Assembly: GCA_963736595.1 (NCBI GenBank)
Contig: CAVTPG010000001.1
Span: 1-64,000 of the forward strand
Reading direction: 5' to 3'
Length of the DNA stretch: 64,000 nucleotides
From: Parapontixanthobacter sp963736595
GTDB taxonomy: Bacteria; Pseudomonadota; Alphaproteobacteria; Sphingomonadales; Sphingomonadaceae
The translations under genes and the position numbers were made by a program. Position 1 is the stretch's first letter. Each line of letters begins with the position of its first letter. The notes under the pieces are model-generated. The model did not search any database and had not been told where the DNA came from. It saw nothing but the letters and a program-made list of their open reading frames with translations. Shown piece by piece: positions 33,950 through 42,795 of the stretch.

Positions 33950-34972
33950 TGCGCTGGCGTGCAGCGGCGCTACTGGCTGCGGCGGCTGCGGCTGGCCTGA
34001 TGGTTCCGGTAAGCGCGGCGCAGGCGCAGACTGATCCGGCGAAAACCTCCAAAATTTCAGGGCAGATGGCTGCGTGGCAAGAGCGCGAGGCGCGGTTGTT
34101 CCACATTGGTTGGCGATTGGTCACGGGCAATGCGGATTATTGTCAGAACAGCGGTCCGGCCATCGGCATTTTGCTGCATGACGCGGCGACTTATAGTGAT
34201 CCCGATGGAGTGAGAACGGCGTTGGGCTTGCAGGGCGACATCGCGGTGCAAGCGGTCGCGCCCGGCTCGCCTGCGGACATTGCCGGTATGCGCACAAACG
34301 ATACGCTCGATTCGGTCAACGAAGTCATGGTTGGCGAGCAGTTCCCCGTATCCGATCCGCTATGGCAGCGGCTGACCGATATACGCGCAGCGATGGCGGC
34401 AGAATTGGCCTTGAGCGCGCCCGCCATGTTCGGCTGGATTAGCCCGGATGGCAGCCCGACATGGCATGGCGATCACTCCGGTTATGGCGTGCGAAACGCA
34501 CTTTGAGCTGACCAAGGGCAAACGCGCCTTGGCCGATGGAGCGCGCGTCATTCTGGGCTATGACTTCCCCGGCTTTGCCTATGACGACCCTGAGCTGGCC
34601 GCTGCCATCGCGCATGAGCTGGCACACAATCTGCTCGGCCATCGCAAATGGCTGGATGGCGCAGGGCGCAGCCAAAGCAACGTACGCGCGGGCGAGAAAG
34701 AGGCGGACCGGCTGATGCCGTGGCTGCTCGCCAATGCGGGCTATCCGCCGCAAGCCGCCGCCGATTTCATGGCGAAATGGGGGCCGCGCCACGGTGGCGG
34801 CCTGTTTCGCAAGCGGACGCATGATGGCTGGGACGAGCGGGTGACGTTTATCGACGCCGAGATCGCGTTAATCAAACCGCTAATGGCAAAAAATGGCAAA
34901 GCCGACTGGCTGTGGCATTTCACGCGCGAGAATGCGCCCGATATTTCGCCCGCAACACTGCCGACACCCTAA
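33949..34972 (+). pseudogene. M48 metalloprotease with PDZ domain, frameshifted
   Basis: Two frames make one protein of about 340 residues. The first has a signal peptide (to AAQAQT) and a PDZ-like domain (GLQGDIAVQAVAPGSPADIA, then GMRTNDTLDSVNEV), and ends out of frame at 34506. The second resumes as ITPVMACETHFELTKGKRAL and carries the zinc motif AAIAHELAHNLLGHR and a KEADRLMPWLLANAGY segment. Removing one G near 34471 joins TWHG to ITPVMACE and restores the frame. It is either an inactivated gene or a sequencing artefact. It overlaps the DsbA-like gene, so the three genes form one unit. Confidence 0.82.
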
Positions 34973-35625
34973 GCCGCTTCGGCATTCTCTGCCGCTTTGG
35001 CGTAGATCGAGTTCAACGGCCGCGCCATCACCCTGCGCACCATCGGTTCGAAAAATTCCAGCCGCTCGCTTTTGTAATCGGGATCGAACGCCGCCTGATC
35101 GTATTTCTCGCAGAATTCCGCGCAGGCATCGAAATGCTCGTGGTCGCGGAATTGCTCGCGCATATCCTTGTCCATGCCGAGGAAATGAAAGTAGTAATAG
35201 CCCTGAAACGCGCCGTGGTTCTGGCAAATCCAGTGCAATTCCTCGCTGACAAACGGCTTTAAAATCGAAGCGGCGACTTCGGGATGATTATACGTGCCGA
35301 GCGTATCGCCGATGTCATGCAGCAGGGCCATCACCACATACGGCTCGTCCCGCCCGTCGCGATGTGCGCGCGTCGCGGTTTGCAAACTATGTTCCAGCCG
35401 GCACACCGGAAACCCGCCGAAATCCCCGTCCAGCAGGCGCAAATGATCGAGGATGCGGTCGGGCAAATCCTTGGCAAACGCCATGTATTGCGCGCCGATC
35501 TTGGCCCAGTCCTCTTGCGTCCCGGTTTTCATCTCGCGGAAAGCGGCGCGACTGTGCGCACCCTCCATCATATCATGCGCAATTGCAGCATCGGGCGCAG
35601 CATCTGGCATCTGTTTATCGCTCAT
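34969..35625 (-). CDS. HD-domain protein
   Basis: 218 residues. The HD metal-binding pattern is visible: CRLEHSLQTATRAHRDG, then VVMALLHDIGDTLGTYNH, and a later FRDHEHFDACAEFCEKYDQA. The protein resembles PhnZ/inositol-oxygenase-like HD proteins as much as ordinary phosphohydrolases, so it may be a di-iron oxygenase or a phosphohydrolase; the sequence alone does not decide. It is cytosolic and single-gene, converging on the M48-PDZ gene with a four-base overlap at the ends. Confidence 0.82.
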   Translation of the reverse strand: MSDKQMPDAAPDAAIAHDMMEGAHSRAAFREMKTGTQEDWAKIGAQYMAFAKDLPDRILDHLRLLDGDFGGFPVCRLEHSLQTATRAHRDGRDEPYVVMALLHDIGDTLGTYNHPEVAASILKPFVSEELHWICQNHGAFQGYYYFHFLGMDKDMREQFRDHEHFDACAEFCEKYDQAAFDPDYKSERLEFFEPMVRRVMARPLNSIYAKAAENAEAA

Positions 35626-35700
35626 GGCTCTCTCCTCGCACGCACAATTGATCGAAGCGTCTGGCGCGCCCTAACATAATTACGCTAAAGGATACAGGCG

Positions 35701-36921
35701 ATGGCTGTCCTGTCGATCAAACCCACGCGGTTCTTTGCCAATAAGAACCGGGCGTTCTGGAACCTCCAGCTTATCGGATGGGGCGGCGCGTTCGTGCTGC
35801 GTTCGGCGTCGGCGCTGGCGGGCGGGCAGGACTTCTATTTCCTGATCGTTATCATGATCGAGATGATAACCGGCTTTTCAATCAGTCTGGTCCTGTCGGT
35901 TATCTATCGCCAGCTTTTGCATAGAAAGCCCCTGATTGCCTGGGGGTTCAGCGGGCTGGCGCTTGGCTTGGCGGTTTTGATCTTTGCCTTTATCGATAGC
36001 TGGGCGATCACGTTATACCGGCCCAATTCCGAAGGGGCATTTGGACCGCTCCTGATCGGCATTTTCTTTTTCGACCTAACCTTGCTGGGCGCATGGTCGG
36101 CGCTGTATTATGCAATCAATTTTTATCTTCAGATCGAGCAGCAGGCCGACCGGATGCTGCGACTGGAAGCACAGGCAGCCAGCGCGCAATTGGATATGCT
36201 GCGCTATCAGCTAAACCCGCATTTCCTGTTCAATACGCTGAATTCGATCAGCACACTGGTCCTTTTAAAACAGACCGAGCCAGCGAATGCCATGCTGACA
36301 AGGCTCTCCTCGTTCCTGCGTCATACGTTGATTACTCAGCCCAGTGGCAAGGTGACGCTGGCGCAGGAGATCGAGACGCTGAAACTCTATCTCGATATCG
36401 AGCGGATGCGGTTCGAAGAGCGTTTGCGCACTTCATTTCGAGTGCAACATGAGGCGGCGCTGGCTTGCCTGCCCTCGCTCCTGCTGCAACCGCTGGTCGA
36501 AAACGCCATCAAATATGCCGTCTCAACGCAGGAAGAAGGCGCCAAGATCAGCCTGGTCGCACAGCGCATCGGCGACCGCTTGCGAGTTGCCGTCAGCGAC
36601 ACCGGACCCGGTATGCGTGAAGAGCATCAATGGGCCACTGCGCGCGGCGCACCGGCACGCGGGGGCGCTCGTCCCGTTTCTACGGGCGTTGGTCTTGCAA
36701 ACATACGCAACCGTCTTGCTCAGGCTTACGGCGAAGAGCACACGTTTGAAATACGCACTCCCACCGATGGCGGCTTTATGGTCGTGATCGAAATACCCTA
36801 TGAGGTGGACGAGACGGAACCAGCCCGACCGGCACAAGAGCGGCCACGCGCGATCGCGCCGAAACCCTCTTTGGCGACGAGCATTGATTCCCTGTCGAAC
36901 GCCCGCAAAACTGGAAGCTGA
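35701..36921 (+). CDS. LytS-type sensor histidine kinase
   Basis: 406 residues. Four hydrophobic segments occupy residues 20-150, followed by a short linker and a His_kinase domain with the phosphoacceptor His174 in YQLNPHFLFNTLNSIS. The ATPase region has LLLQPLVENAIKYAV (N box), VSDTGPGM (G1) and STGVGLANIRNRL (G2). There is no large periplasmic sensor, so it senses through the membrane domain. The response regulator gene starts four bases after its stop. Such pairs regulate envelope or metabolic functions; the signal here is unknown. Confidence 0.92.
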   Translation: MAVLSIKPTRFFANKNRAFWNLQLIGWGGAFVLRSASALAGGQDFYFLIVIMIEMITGFSISLVLSVIYRQLLHRKPLIAWGFSGLALGLAVLIFAFIDSWAITLYRPNSEGAFGPLLIGIFFFDLTLLGAWSALYYAINFYLQIEQQADRMLRLEAQAASAQLDMLRYQLNPHFLFNTLNSISTLVLLKQTEPANAMLTRLSSFLRHTLITQPSGKVTLAQEIETLKLYLDIERMRFEERLRTSFRVQHEAALACLPSLLLQPLVENAIKYAVSTQEEGAKISLVAQRIGDRLRVAVSDTGPGMREEHQWATARGAPARGGARPVSTGVGLANIRNRLAQAYGEEHTFEIRTPTDGGFMVVIEIPYEVDETEPARPAQERPRAIAPKPSLATSIDSLSNARKTGS

Positions 36922-36925
36922 CCCC

Positions 36926-37723
36926 ATGACTATCCGCACACTCCTTGTCGATGACGAAAAACTGGCGATCCAGGGTTTGCAGCTTCGTCTGGAGCCGCAC
37001 ACGGATATCGAGATTATCGGCACCTGCGCCAATGGCCGCGAAGCGATCCGCGCGATCAAAACGCAGAAGCCCGATCTCGTCTTTCTCGACATCCAAATGC
37101 CCGGTTTCGACGGGTTCAGCGTCGTTCAGGGCGTCATGGAGCTGGAACCGCCGCTATTTGTGTTCGTCACCGCATTCGAGGAACACGCAATTCGCGCGTT
37201 CGAAGCCAATGCGGTCAATTATCTGATGAAGCCCGTCGATGAGGACAAGCTGGCCGACACGATCGAGCGAGTGCGTCACCGGATCGCTGAAAAACGCTCT
37301 GCCGAAGAAGCGGAGAAGCTGAAAAACGTGCTGGCCGATGTTGCGCCCGATGCAGCGGAGGAATTTACCGAGCAGTCAGCCGAAAGCAACGATCGCTTCG
37401 AAAAGCTCATCAATGTAAAGGATCGCGGGCAGATTTTCCGCGTCGAAGTCGGCTCGATCGAACATATCGAGGCGGCGGGCGATTATATGTGCATTTATAC
37501 CGGCGACAATTCGCTGATCCTGCGCGAAACGATGAAGGATCTGGAGCGGCGGCTGGACCCGCGCACATTCCAGCGCGTGCATCGCTCCACCATCGTCAAT
37601 CTGGATCAGGTGCGGCAGGTGAAACCACACACCAATGGCGAATGTTTTCTGGTGCTGGATAGCGGGGCGGAAGTGAAAGTATCGCGCAGCTATCGTGATG
37701 TGGTCGCCCGCTTCGTGCATTAA
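36926..37723 (+). CDS. LytTR-family response regulator
   Basis: 265 residues from MTIRTLLVDDEKLAIQG. The receiver domain has acidic residues Asp9, Asp10 and phosphorylation site Asp55 (LVFLDIQMPG). A linker rich in Glu and Ala follows, then a LytTR DNA-binding domain (HIEAAGDYMCIYTGDNSLIL, RTFQRVHRSTIVNLDQV, GAEVKVSRSYRDVV). It is the partner of the upstream sensor kinase. GGAAG precedes the start, which I prefer to an upstream in-frame start because the extra 42 residues lie within the kinase gene. Confidence 0.94.
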   Translation: MTIRTLLVDDEKLAIQGLQLRLEPHTDIEIIGTCANGREAIRAIKTQKPDLVFLDIQMPGFDGFSVVQGVMELEPPLFVFVTAFEEHAIRAFEANAVNYLMKPVDEDKLADTIERVRHRIAEKRSAEEAEKLKNVLADVAPDAAEEFTEQSAESNDRFEKLINVKDRGQIFRVEVGSIEHIEAAGDYMCIYTGDNSLILRETMKDLERRLDPRTFQRVHRSTIVNLDQVRQVKPHTNGECFLVLDSGAEVKVSRSYRDVVARFVH

Positions 37724-37834
37724 GGTTTAATCCTCAAACGTCGGGCGCGGGCCATGCGGGTGCGCGCGTTCGCATCTGCGCAATTCTGTCCGTGAGCGGG
37801 CTTCTGACAAAACTCAATCGTTGACCTCTCTGCC

Positions 37835-37938
37835 CGTCATTGCGAGGAGCGTAGCGAGGAAGCAATCCAGTCGCGGCTTTGCATAAAAGCTGGCGGATTA
37901 TGGGATTGCCGCGCGACAATACGTCGCTCGCAATAACG
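37835..37938. repeat. Palindromic intergenic repeat next to the nadC start
   Basis: The left arm (37835-37870, starting CGTCATTGCGAGGAGCG) and right arm (37904-37938, ending GCTCGCAATAACG) are imperfect inverses ending in GCAATCC/GGATTGC. Sequences of this kind, with CGTCATTGCGAG ends, are dispersed repeats in many proteobacteria. It ends exactly at the nadC ATG. Confidence 0.6.
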
Positions 37939-38823
37939 ATGGAGACAGGCTTGCCGTTCGAAATACCCGGCTTCAACCTCGACAGGTTCGTGCGCGACAC
38001 TTTGGCCGAGGATCTGGGCGTTGGCCTGCCCGGCGGCGGGCATGATGTCACTTCGGAAAGCGTCATCCCGGCAGACGCGCGCTTCTCCGGCGTCATGGAC
38101 AGCCGCGATGCCATCGTGGTGGCCGGAATGCCGATTGCCGAGGCATTTTTCCGCGCGCTCGATCCGGCGGTAGAGATCAAAGCGCTCGTCAGCGATGGCG
38201 AGCAGGTCGCGGCAGGCACCGATTTGATGCGCCTTGCCGGAAATGCGCGCGCCTTGCTGACGGCGGAACGCAGCGCGCTTAATACCATGCAGCATCTGTC
38301 GGGCATCGCCACGATGGCGCGGCAATATGTCGATGCGATGCGCGAGGGCGGCGCGAATGCCGATTGCACTCTGCTCGATACGCGCAAGACGATCCCCGGA
38401 ATGCGGCATTTGGAGAAATACGCCACGCGTATGGGCGGCGCGAGCAATCACCGCATGGGCTTGTGGGATGCGGCGATGATCAAGGATAATCACGTTGCGG
38501 TTGCGGGCGATGTCGGCACAGCCGTCGCGCGCGCACGGGAAGCCGGCGTGCCGAAGATTATTTGCGAAGTGGACCGCTTGGATCAGATCGAACCGGCCCT
38601 GTCCGCCGGAGCCGATCATTTGCTGCTCGATAATATGGAGCCCGATATGCTGCGCGAGGCGGTGGCACTGGTCGCGGGACGCGTGCCGACTGAAGCATCG
38701 GGCGGCATCAACCTCGACACGATCAAGGCGAAAGCGGCGTCCGGCGTCGATTTCGTGTCCGTCGGGCGGTTGACACAAAGCGCCCCTGCCGCCGATATCG
38801 GGCTGGACTTTCAGATCATATGA
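37939..38823 (+). CDS. nadC: Nicotinate-nucleotide pyrophosphorylase (carboxylating)
   Basis: 294 residues from METGLPFEIPGFNLDRFV. It converts quinolinate and PRPP to nicotinate mononucleotide in NAD synthesis. Motifs are AERSALNTMQHLSGIATMAR, DTRKTIPGMRHLEKYA and GGASNHRMGLWDAAMIKDNH with the phosphate- and quinolinate-binding basic residues, and EASGGINLDTI near the end. An upstream in-frame start at 37879 would translate the palindromic repeat, so I prefer the ATG at 37939. Upstream quinolinate genes (nadA, nadB) are not in the window. The stop overlaps the RNase T2 start by four bases. Confidence 0.95.
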   Translation: METGLPFEIPGFNLDRFVRDTLAEDLGVGLPGGGHDVTSESVIPADARFSGVMDSRDAIVVAGMPIAEAFFRALDPAVEIKALVSDGEQVAAGTDLMRLAGNARALLTAERSALNTMQHLSGIATMARQYVDAMREGGANADCTLLDTRKTIPGMRHLEKYATRMGGASNHRMGLWDAAMIKDNHVAVAGDVGTAVARAREAGVPKIICEVDRLDQIEPALSAGADHLLLDNMEPDMLREAVALVAGRVPTEASGGINLDTIKAKAASGVDFVSVGRLTQSAPAADIGLDFQII

Positions 38824-39530
38824 AGCGCCTTGCGGGGAGTATTTTGGCAGCGACAGTGGTTCTGTTGCCAGTTCCCGCCATCGCGCAAGCCTATCAATGC
38901 AAGGTGCCGTCGCGGGTAACCGTGCCCGCTATCCCACGCGGAGGTGAGCCGCGCGCGATGCAAGTCACCGGCTATACGCTGGCGCTGTCTTGGTCGCCAG
39001 AGTTCTGCAAAGACCGCGAAGCCAATGCATCGCAGCGGTTTCAATGTTCGGGCCGCAGCGGTTATTTCGGCTTTGTCGTGCATGGTTTGTGGCCGGAGGG
39101 GCCGGGCAATCGCTGGCCGCAATGGTGTCCGACTCCGCGCGCGCCCTTGCCGACGACCGCACGCAAGAATTTGTGCATGATGCCCTCGTCCGGCTTGATT
39201 GCGCGGCAATGGGCGAAGCACGGCGCGTGTATGACGCAGAAGCCCGAAACGTATTTCAATGTGACGCGCATCTTGTGGGATTCGCTGAAGCTGCCCGATT
39301 TCGACACTCTGTCGCATAAGCGCGATTTGAACGCTGGCGATATTCGTGAGGTGTTCGTGTCGGCAAACGATGGCTGGCGCGCCGATGCGGTGGGCGTGAA
39401 GCTCAATTCGCGCGGGTGGCTCCAAGAAATGCGGCTGTGTTATGACAAACGCTTTCGTCCAGCGAAATGCGATTCCAGGCGGTTCGGCGCACAGGACAAA
39501 GTGCGCGTGAAAATCTGGCGGGGATTGTAG
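38820..39530 (+). CDS. Secreted ribonuclease T2
   Basis: 236 residues with a signal peptide (about residues 1-22, PAIAQA). Both conserved active-site segments are present: FVVHGLWPEG (CAS I, His) and ARQWAKHGACM (CAS II, Glu-equivalent region with His). Paired cysteines (FCKD, QCSG, LCMM, ACM, LCYD, KCD) fit a disulfide-rich periplasmic or secreted enzyme. It cleaves single-stranded RNA through a 2',3'-cyclic phosphate. It is coupled to nadC by an ATGA overlap; a functional link, for example nucleotide scavenging, is only inferred. Confidence 0.92.
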   Translation: MKRLAGSILAATVVLLPVPAIAQAYQCKVPSRVTVPAIPRGGEPRAMQVTGYTLALSWSPEFCKDREANASQRFQCSGRSGYFGFVVHGLWPEGPGNRWPQWCPTPRAPLPTTARKNLCMMPSSGLIARQWAKHGACMTQKPETYFNVTRILWDSLKLPDFDTLSHKRDLNAGDIREVFVSANDGWRADAVGVKLNSRGWLQEMRLCYDKRFRPAKCDSRRFGAQDKVRVKIWRGL

Positions 39531-39650
39531 CGCTCCTTTCTCTTACGGTATTTCTCTTTGCAAATGCTTCAGAGAGGCAGCCAATGGCCAGCGGGCGGTC
39601 GCTCTTGCGGCTCTCAAGCGAGCGGAAAACGCAGGTAGTCAACACACGCA

Positions 39651-40100
39651 TCATCTTTTTTGCTCAAAAAACCCTTTCAGCAATTCGGCGGCTTCGGCCT
39701 CCCCCATGCCGCTGTAAATTTGCGGGCGATGCAGGGCTTGCTCCAACACTTGTGCGCCGTGTTCCACCGCGCCGCCTTTCGGATCGCTCGCCGCGTAATA
39801 CAGCCGCGCAATCCGCGCATGGGCGATGGCTCCGGCGCACATCGCGCACGGCTCCAGCGTGACCCACAAATCGCAGCCTTCCAGCCGCTCGTTACCCAGC
39901 GCCTTGGCCGCCGCCCGAATAGCCACAATTTCCGCATGAGCGGTCGGGTCATGGGCTTCGCGCGGTGCATTGCGCCCCTCGCCGATAACCACGCCATCAC
40001 GCGTGACCACGGCGCCAACCGGAACCTCGTCCGCTTGCACCGCTTCACGCGCCAGTTCCAGCGCGCGCATCATCGGTTTGGGAAGGGTCCATTTTGCCAT
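39651..40100 (-). CDS. tadA: tRNA-specific adenosine-34 deaminase
   Basis: 149 residues of the cytidine/deoxycytidylate deaminase fold. Zinc-binding and catalytic residues are His55 and Glu57 in THAEIVAIR-like context (TAHAEI) and Cys85, Cys88 in PCAMCAGA. It makes inosine at the wobble position of tRNA-Arg(ACG) and is normally essential. It is convergent with the RNase T2 gene, with 120 bp between, and divergent from rpmB. Confidence 0.93.
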   Translation of the reverse strand: MAKWTLPKPMMRALELAREAVQADEVPVGAVVTRDGVVIGEGRNAPREAHDPTAHAEIVAIRAAAKALGNERLEGCDLWVTLEPCAMCAGAIAHARIARLYYAASDPKGGAVEHGAQVLEQALHRPQIYSGMGEAEAAELLKGFFEQKR

Positions 40101-40239
40101 CGCTTATCGGCGCTAAAGCAGCTAGGGAGGGTCCGCAACGGCGCACATTGTCTTGACGAGTCGCAATGCGGCAGTTAAGCGCGCGCCTTTCCCGATCACC
40201 CGGCATCAAGCCGAATCAATTTCGAAGACGAGAGCATCA

Positions 40240-40536
40240 ATGGCGCGTATTTGCGAACTTACTGGCAAGGGTCGTTTGACCGGCAACAATGTCAGCCACG
40301 CCAACAACCGCACAAAGCGTGTGTTTCTGCCGAATTTGCAGAACGTCACGCTGTTGAGCGAAAAGCTGGACCGGGGCATCAAGTTCCGCGTGTCCACTCA
40401 TGCTTTGCGCTCGGTCGAGCATAATGGCGGCCTTGATAATTGGCTGCGCAAGACGAAGGATGAGAAACTTTCATCCAACGCCCGCAAAATTAAGCGCGAG
40501 CTGCTGAAAGCGGAAAAGGCTGAACAAGCGGCCTGA
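40240..40536 (+). CDS. rpmB: 50S ribosomal protein L28
   Basis: 98 residues from MARICELTGKGRLTGNNVSH, with ANNRTKRVFLPNLQ and FRVSTHALRSVEHNGGLDNW. This alphaproteobacterial form has the longer C-terminus (KIKRELLKAEKAEQAA). An in-frame upstream start at 40153 is unlikely, because the extra 29 residues are not part of L28. A strong intrinsic terminator follows 24 bases after the stop. Confidence 0.96.
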   Translation: MARICELTGKGRLTGNNVSHANNRTKRVFLPNLQNVTLLSEKLDRGIKFRVSTHALRSVEHNGGLDNWLRKTKDEKLSSNARKIKRELLKAEKAEQAA

Positions 40537-40560
40537 TCGCTTAACGAAAACGAACAAGTG

Positions 40561-40595
40561 AGAGCGTGGGAAGCGATTCCCGCGCTCTTCTTTTA
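40561..40595 (+). terminator. Rho-independent terminator of rpmB
   Basis: AGAGCGTGGGAA (40561-40572) pairs with TTCCCGCGCTCT (40577-40588), twelve pairs including one G-T, across a GCGA tetraloop. It is followed by TCTTTTAT. The T tract runs into the stop codon of the convergent gene at 40593. Confidence 0.9.
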
Positions 40596-41594
40596 TGCGC
40601 CTGCCGCAAGCCGCAATTTGTAAAGTAATGTGCGCTGCGTGCGGTTGAAATTATCGTCCGAGATCAGCCAGATGATGCGCGTGCCATCGGCCAGTGCTTC
40701 CACCGCCACCCCTTCGAAATTCTCATTTGGCAGCGGCGACTTGATCACCGCGAGCAAATCGCCTTCCCACACCGCGCCCGCTTTGATCTCCCGCGTGTCC
40801 GCAATCATCAATGCGCCGAAAAAGCGCGGCGGATAAGCCAGCTCGAACCGTCGTAAAACGATAAGCGCGCGATGCTCGTCCAGCATGGTCATATCGACCG
40901 GGCGGTAATGTTCAGGGCTGCGAAAAGTGAAGCGCACCGGCTCGCCGCCATCGAACGGGTCCGTCGGGTACAGCAGCGCGTCATGCTCGCGCGCCTCCCC
41001 GAACAACCCAAAACCCCATGCGCGATTGCTTTCAGCGATAATCACGAAGCGCCCATCCGAAAGTCGCGTCATCGCTTCCGGCCCGGAATTTACACTCCAA
41101 TCCTGCATCGCCTCGGGCCGCATCCGCGCGGTCTGCCTTAGCGCATCGTCATATTTTTCCAGCGCATTGTGCCGCTCGTAAGCGCCCCAGATCGTACCAG
41201 TTGCCGGATCGCGCGTGAGTGCCTCCAGATCGGCGTCGCGCTTGTCCTGCATCGGGCCGATGACAAATTGGCGAAGATTGTCTGCTGTGACGGAAAGGCT
41301 TTTGCCCACTTCGGGCTGCGGCAATGTCAGCAGAAATCCGGCGTCGCTCCCGGCCAGCAAACGGCCATCGCCTAAGATCGTCAGGGCTGAATAGCCGCCA
41401 AAGCGGTCATTATCGCTTTTCAGCGCCCAAATGCCCTCGACCGTAAACGGACCGAGCTTTCGCTCGGAAATTGCGATCGGCAAGCCCCGAACACTCGCTT
41501 CGATATTGGGTATATGCGTCGGTGCGCGGATGAATGTGCCGGGCGCAAGGCCGATGGCCACCGCGAGAATCAGAAACAGGCGGCGGTTACGCAC
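40593..41594 (-). CDS. Esterase-like activity of phytase family protein
   Basis: 333 residues with an N-terminal hydrophobic signal or anchor (LFLILAVAIGLAPGTF). The body is a beta-propeller-like fold of the esterase-like phytase family (PF13449): GGYSALTILGDGRLLAGSDA, DADLEALTRDPATGTIWGAY, MTRLSDGRFVIIAESNRA, NFEGVAVEALADGTRIIWLI. Members are periplasmic or secreted, with a likely but poorly defined phosphoesterase activity. It lies downstream of the M23 peptidase gene on the same strand, about 30 bp away. Confidence 0.85.
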   Translation of the reverse strand: MRNRRLFLILAVAIGLAPGTFIRAPTHIPNIEASVRGLPIAISERKLGPFTVEGIWALKSDNDRFGGYSALTILGDGRLLAGSDAGFLLTLPQPEVGKSLSVTADNLRQFVIGPMQDKRDADLEALTRDPATGTIWGAYERHNALEKYDDALRQTARMRPEAMQDWSVNSGPEAMTRLSDGRFVIIAESNRAWGFGLFGEAREHDALLYPTDPFDGGEPVRFTFRSPEHYRPVDMTMLDEHRALIVLRRFELAYPPRFFGALMIADTREIKAGAVWEGDLLAVIKSPLPNENFEGVAVEALADGTRIIWLISDDNFNRTQRTLLYKLRLAAGA

Positions 41595-41623
41595 GAATTA
41601 CAAACGGTTACTAAGGCGCGTGA

Positions 41624-42571
41624 TCAATCCATCGGGCCGGTGAACAGTAGCGGATCGAGCCGCGCATCGTTCCATTTCAGGCCCCAATGCAAATGCGGGC
41701 CGGTGGCGCGCCCGCTCGACCCGATATTGCCGATATGCTGACCCTGTCGCACCCGCTGCCCCTCTTCCACGACGATGCGGCTGGCGTGCAGGAATGCGCT
41801 GTTCAGCCCTTGGCCGTGATCGATAATGATGAGCTTGCCTTCCAGACTGAAATCATCGGCGGCCAGCACCACGACGCCATCGGCAGGTGCGACGAATGGT
41901 GCGCCGCTGCCGCCGGTCGCGATATCGATCCCGCTATGATAGCTGCCCGGCTCTCCGCGATAGATGCGCTGCGATCCGAAGCGTCCGGAAATGCGCCCCT
42001 TTGCGGGCCAGATGAAATCCTGCCGCCACCCTTCTGCTCCACTATCGACTTTGCGCGAGGCGACGATGCGCGCCAGTTCCGGGCGGCGACGTTGCATGAA
42101 GGTTTCGCTGGCTCCACCGGCGCGGCGCGCGACATTCACCCGTTCGATATTCCACTGACGCGGAGATACTGCAACTGGGCTTTCCAGCACGGAGCCGTCC
42201 GCACGCATCGCAGTCAGCGTCACGGCATCGCCGGCATCGCGGTCGAACGCGGCAAAGAAACGCCCGTCATCGTCCAGCGCCAGTTCCTGATCGCCCAGCC
42301 GCGCAGTGCGCGTGCCCGCAGGTGCCTGCCCCCTGATCCAGCCGCCTTGCGTTAAAGCGCCATCGAAGACGAACGTGGTCGGGCCGATCGGCTCCGGTTC
42401 AGGTTCTGGCCCCGGTTCTGGCGCAGGCGGAGTAGCAGCGACTTCGACCGCTTGCACAATCTCTGTTTGGGTTGCGGCAGTGTCCTGGCGCGCCTCGTTC
42501 TGCGCTTCGGGCGACGGGACGCAAGCGACAGCCAACACGCTCGACAAAGCCACCAATACCCGGCGCATCAT
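41624..42571 (-). CDS. M23-family peptidoglycan endopeptidase, lipoprotein
   Basis: 315 residues from MMRRVLVALSSVLAVAC, a lipoprotein signal with the lipidated Cys at residue 17. A Pro/Glu-rich linker (PEPGPEPEPEPIGP) and a beta-domain follow, then the LytM/M23 zinc peptidase domain: SYHSGIDIATGGSGAPFVAP with the first ligands, and GRATGPHLHWGLKW with HLH. It probably cleaves cross-bridges or acts as an amidase activator at the cell wall. Its start overlaps the stop of the DUF2093 gene (ATGA), so the two are coupled. Confidence 0.92.
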   Translation of the reverse strand: MMRRVLVALSSVLAVACVPSPEAQNEARQDTAATQTEIVQAVEVAATPPAPEPGPEPEPEPIGPTTFVFDGALTQGGWIRGQAPAGTRTARLGDQELALDDDGRFFAAFDRDAGDAVTLTAMRADGSVLESPVAVSPRQWNIERVNVARRAGGASETFMQRRRPELARIVASRKVDSGAEGWRQDFIWPAKGRISGRFGSQRIYRGEPGSYHSGIDIATGGSGAPFVAPADGVVVLAADDFSLEGKLIIIDHGQGLNSAFLHASRIVVEEGQRVRQGQHIGNIGSSGRATGPHLHWGLKWNDARLDPLLFTGPMD

Positions 42572-42771
42572 TCGCCGTCCGTCAGGCGCTGTGTGGCAAG
42601 CTGCGCCGTGGCATAAGGCTCCTGATGATCGACGCTCCAATACCGCAATTCATCCAGCGGGATCGCCACGCCCGACATCGCGCAATACACATGATTGCCC
42701 GCGCGCAGCACGCGAAAGCCGTTGGGACCGTATTGGAGCTTGGCTCCGTCATCGCTGGAAGACATCAACAT
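42568..42771 (-). CDS. DUF2093 protein
   Basis: 67 residues (65 if the second ATG is used). The conserved block LQYGPNGFRVLRAGNHVYCA, then MSGVAIPLDELRYWSVDHQE, is the DUF2093 domain found next to xseA in alphaproteobacteria. The function is unknown. It lies 24 bases downstream of xseA and is coupled to the M23 peptidase gene. Confidence 0.88.
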   Translation of the reverse strand: MLMSSSDDGAKLQYGPNGFRVLRAGNHVYCAMSGVAIPLDELRYWSVDHQEPYATAQLATQRLTDGE

Positions 42772-42795
42772 GGGAAACTCTCTAGCAAAAGGAGA

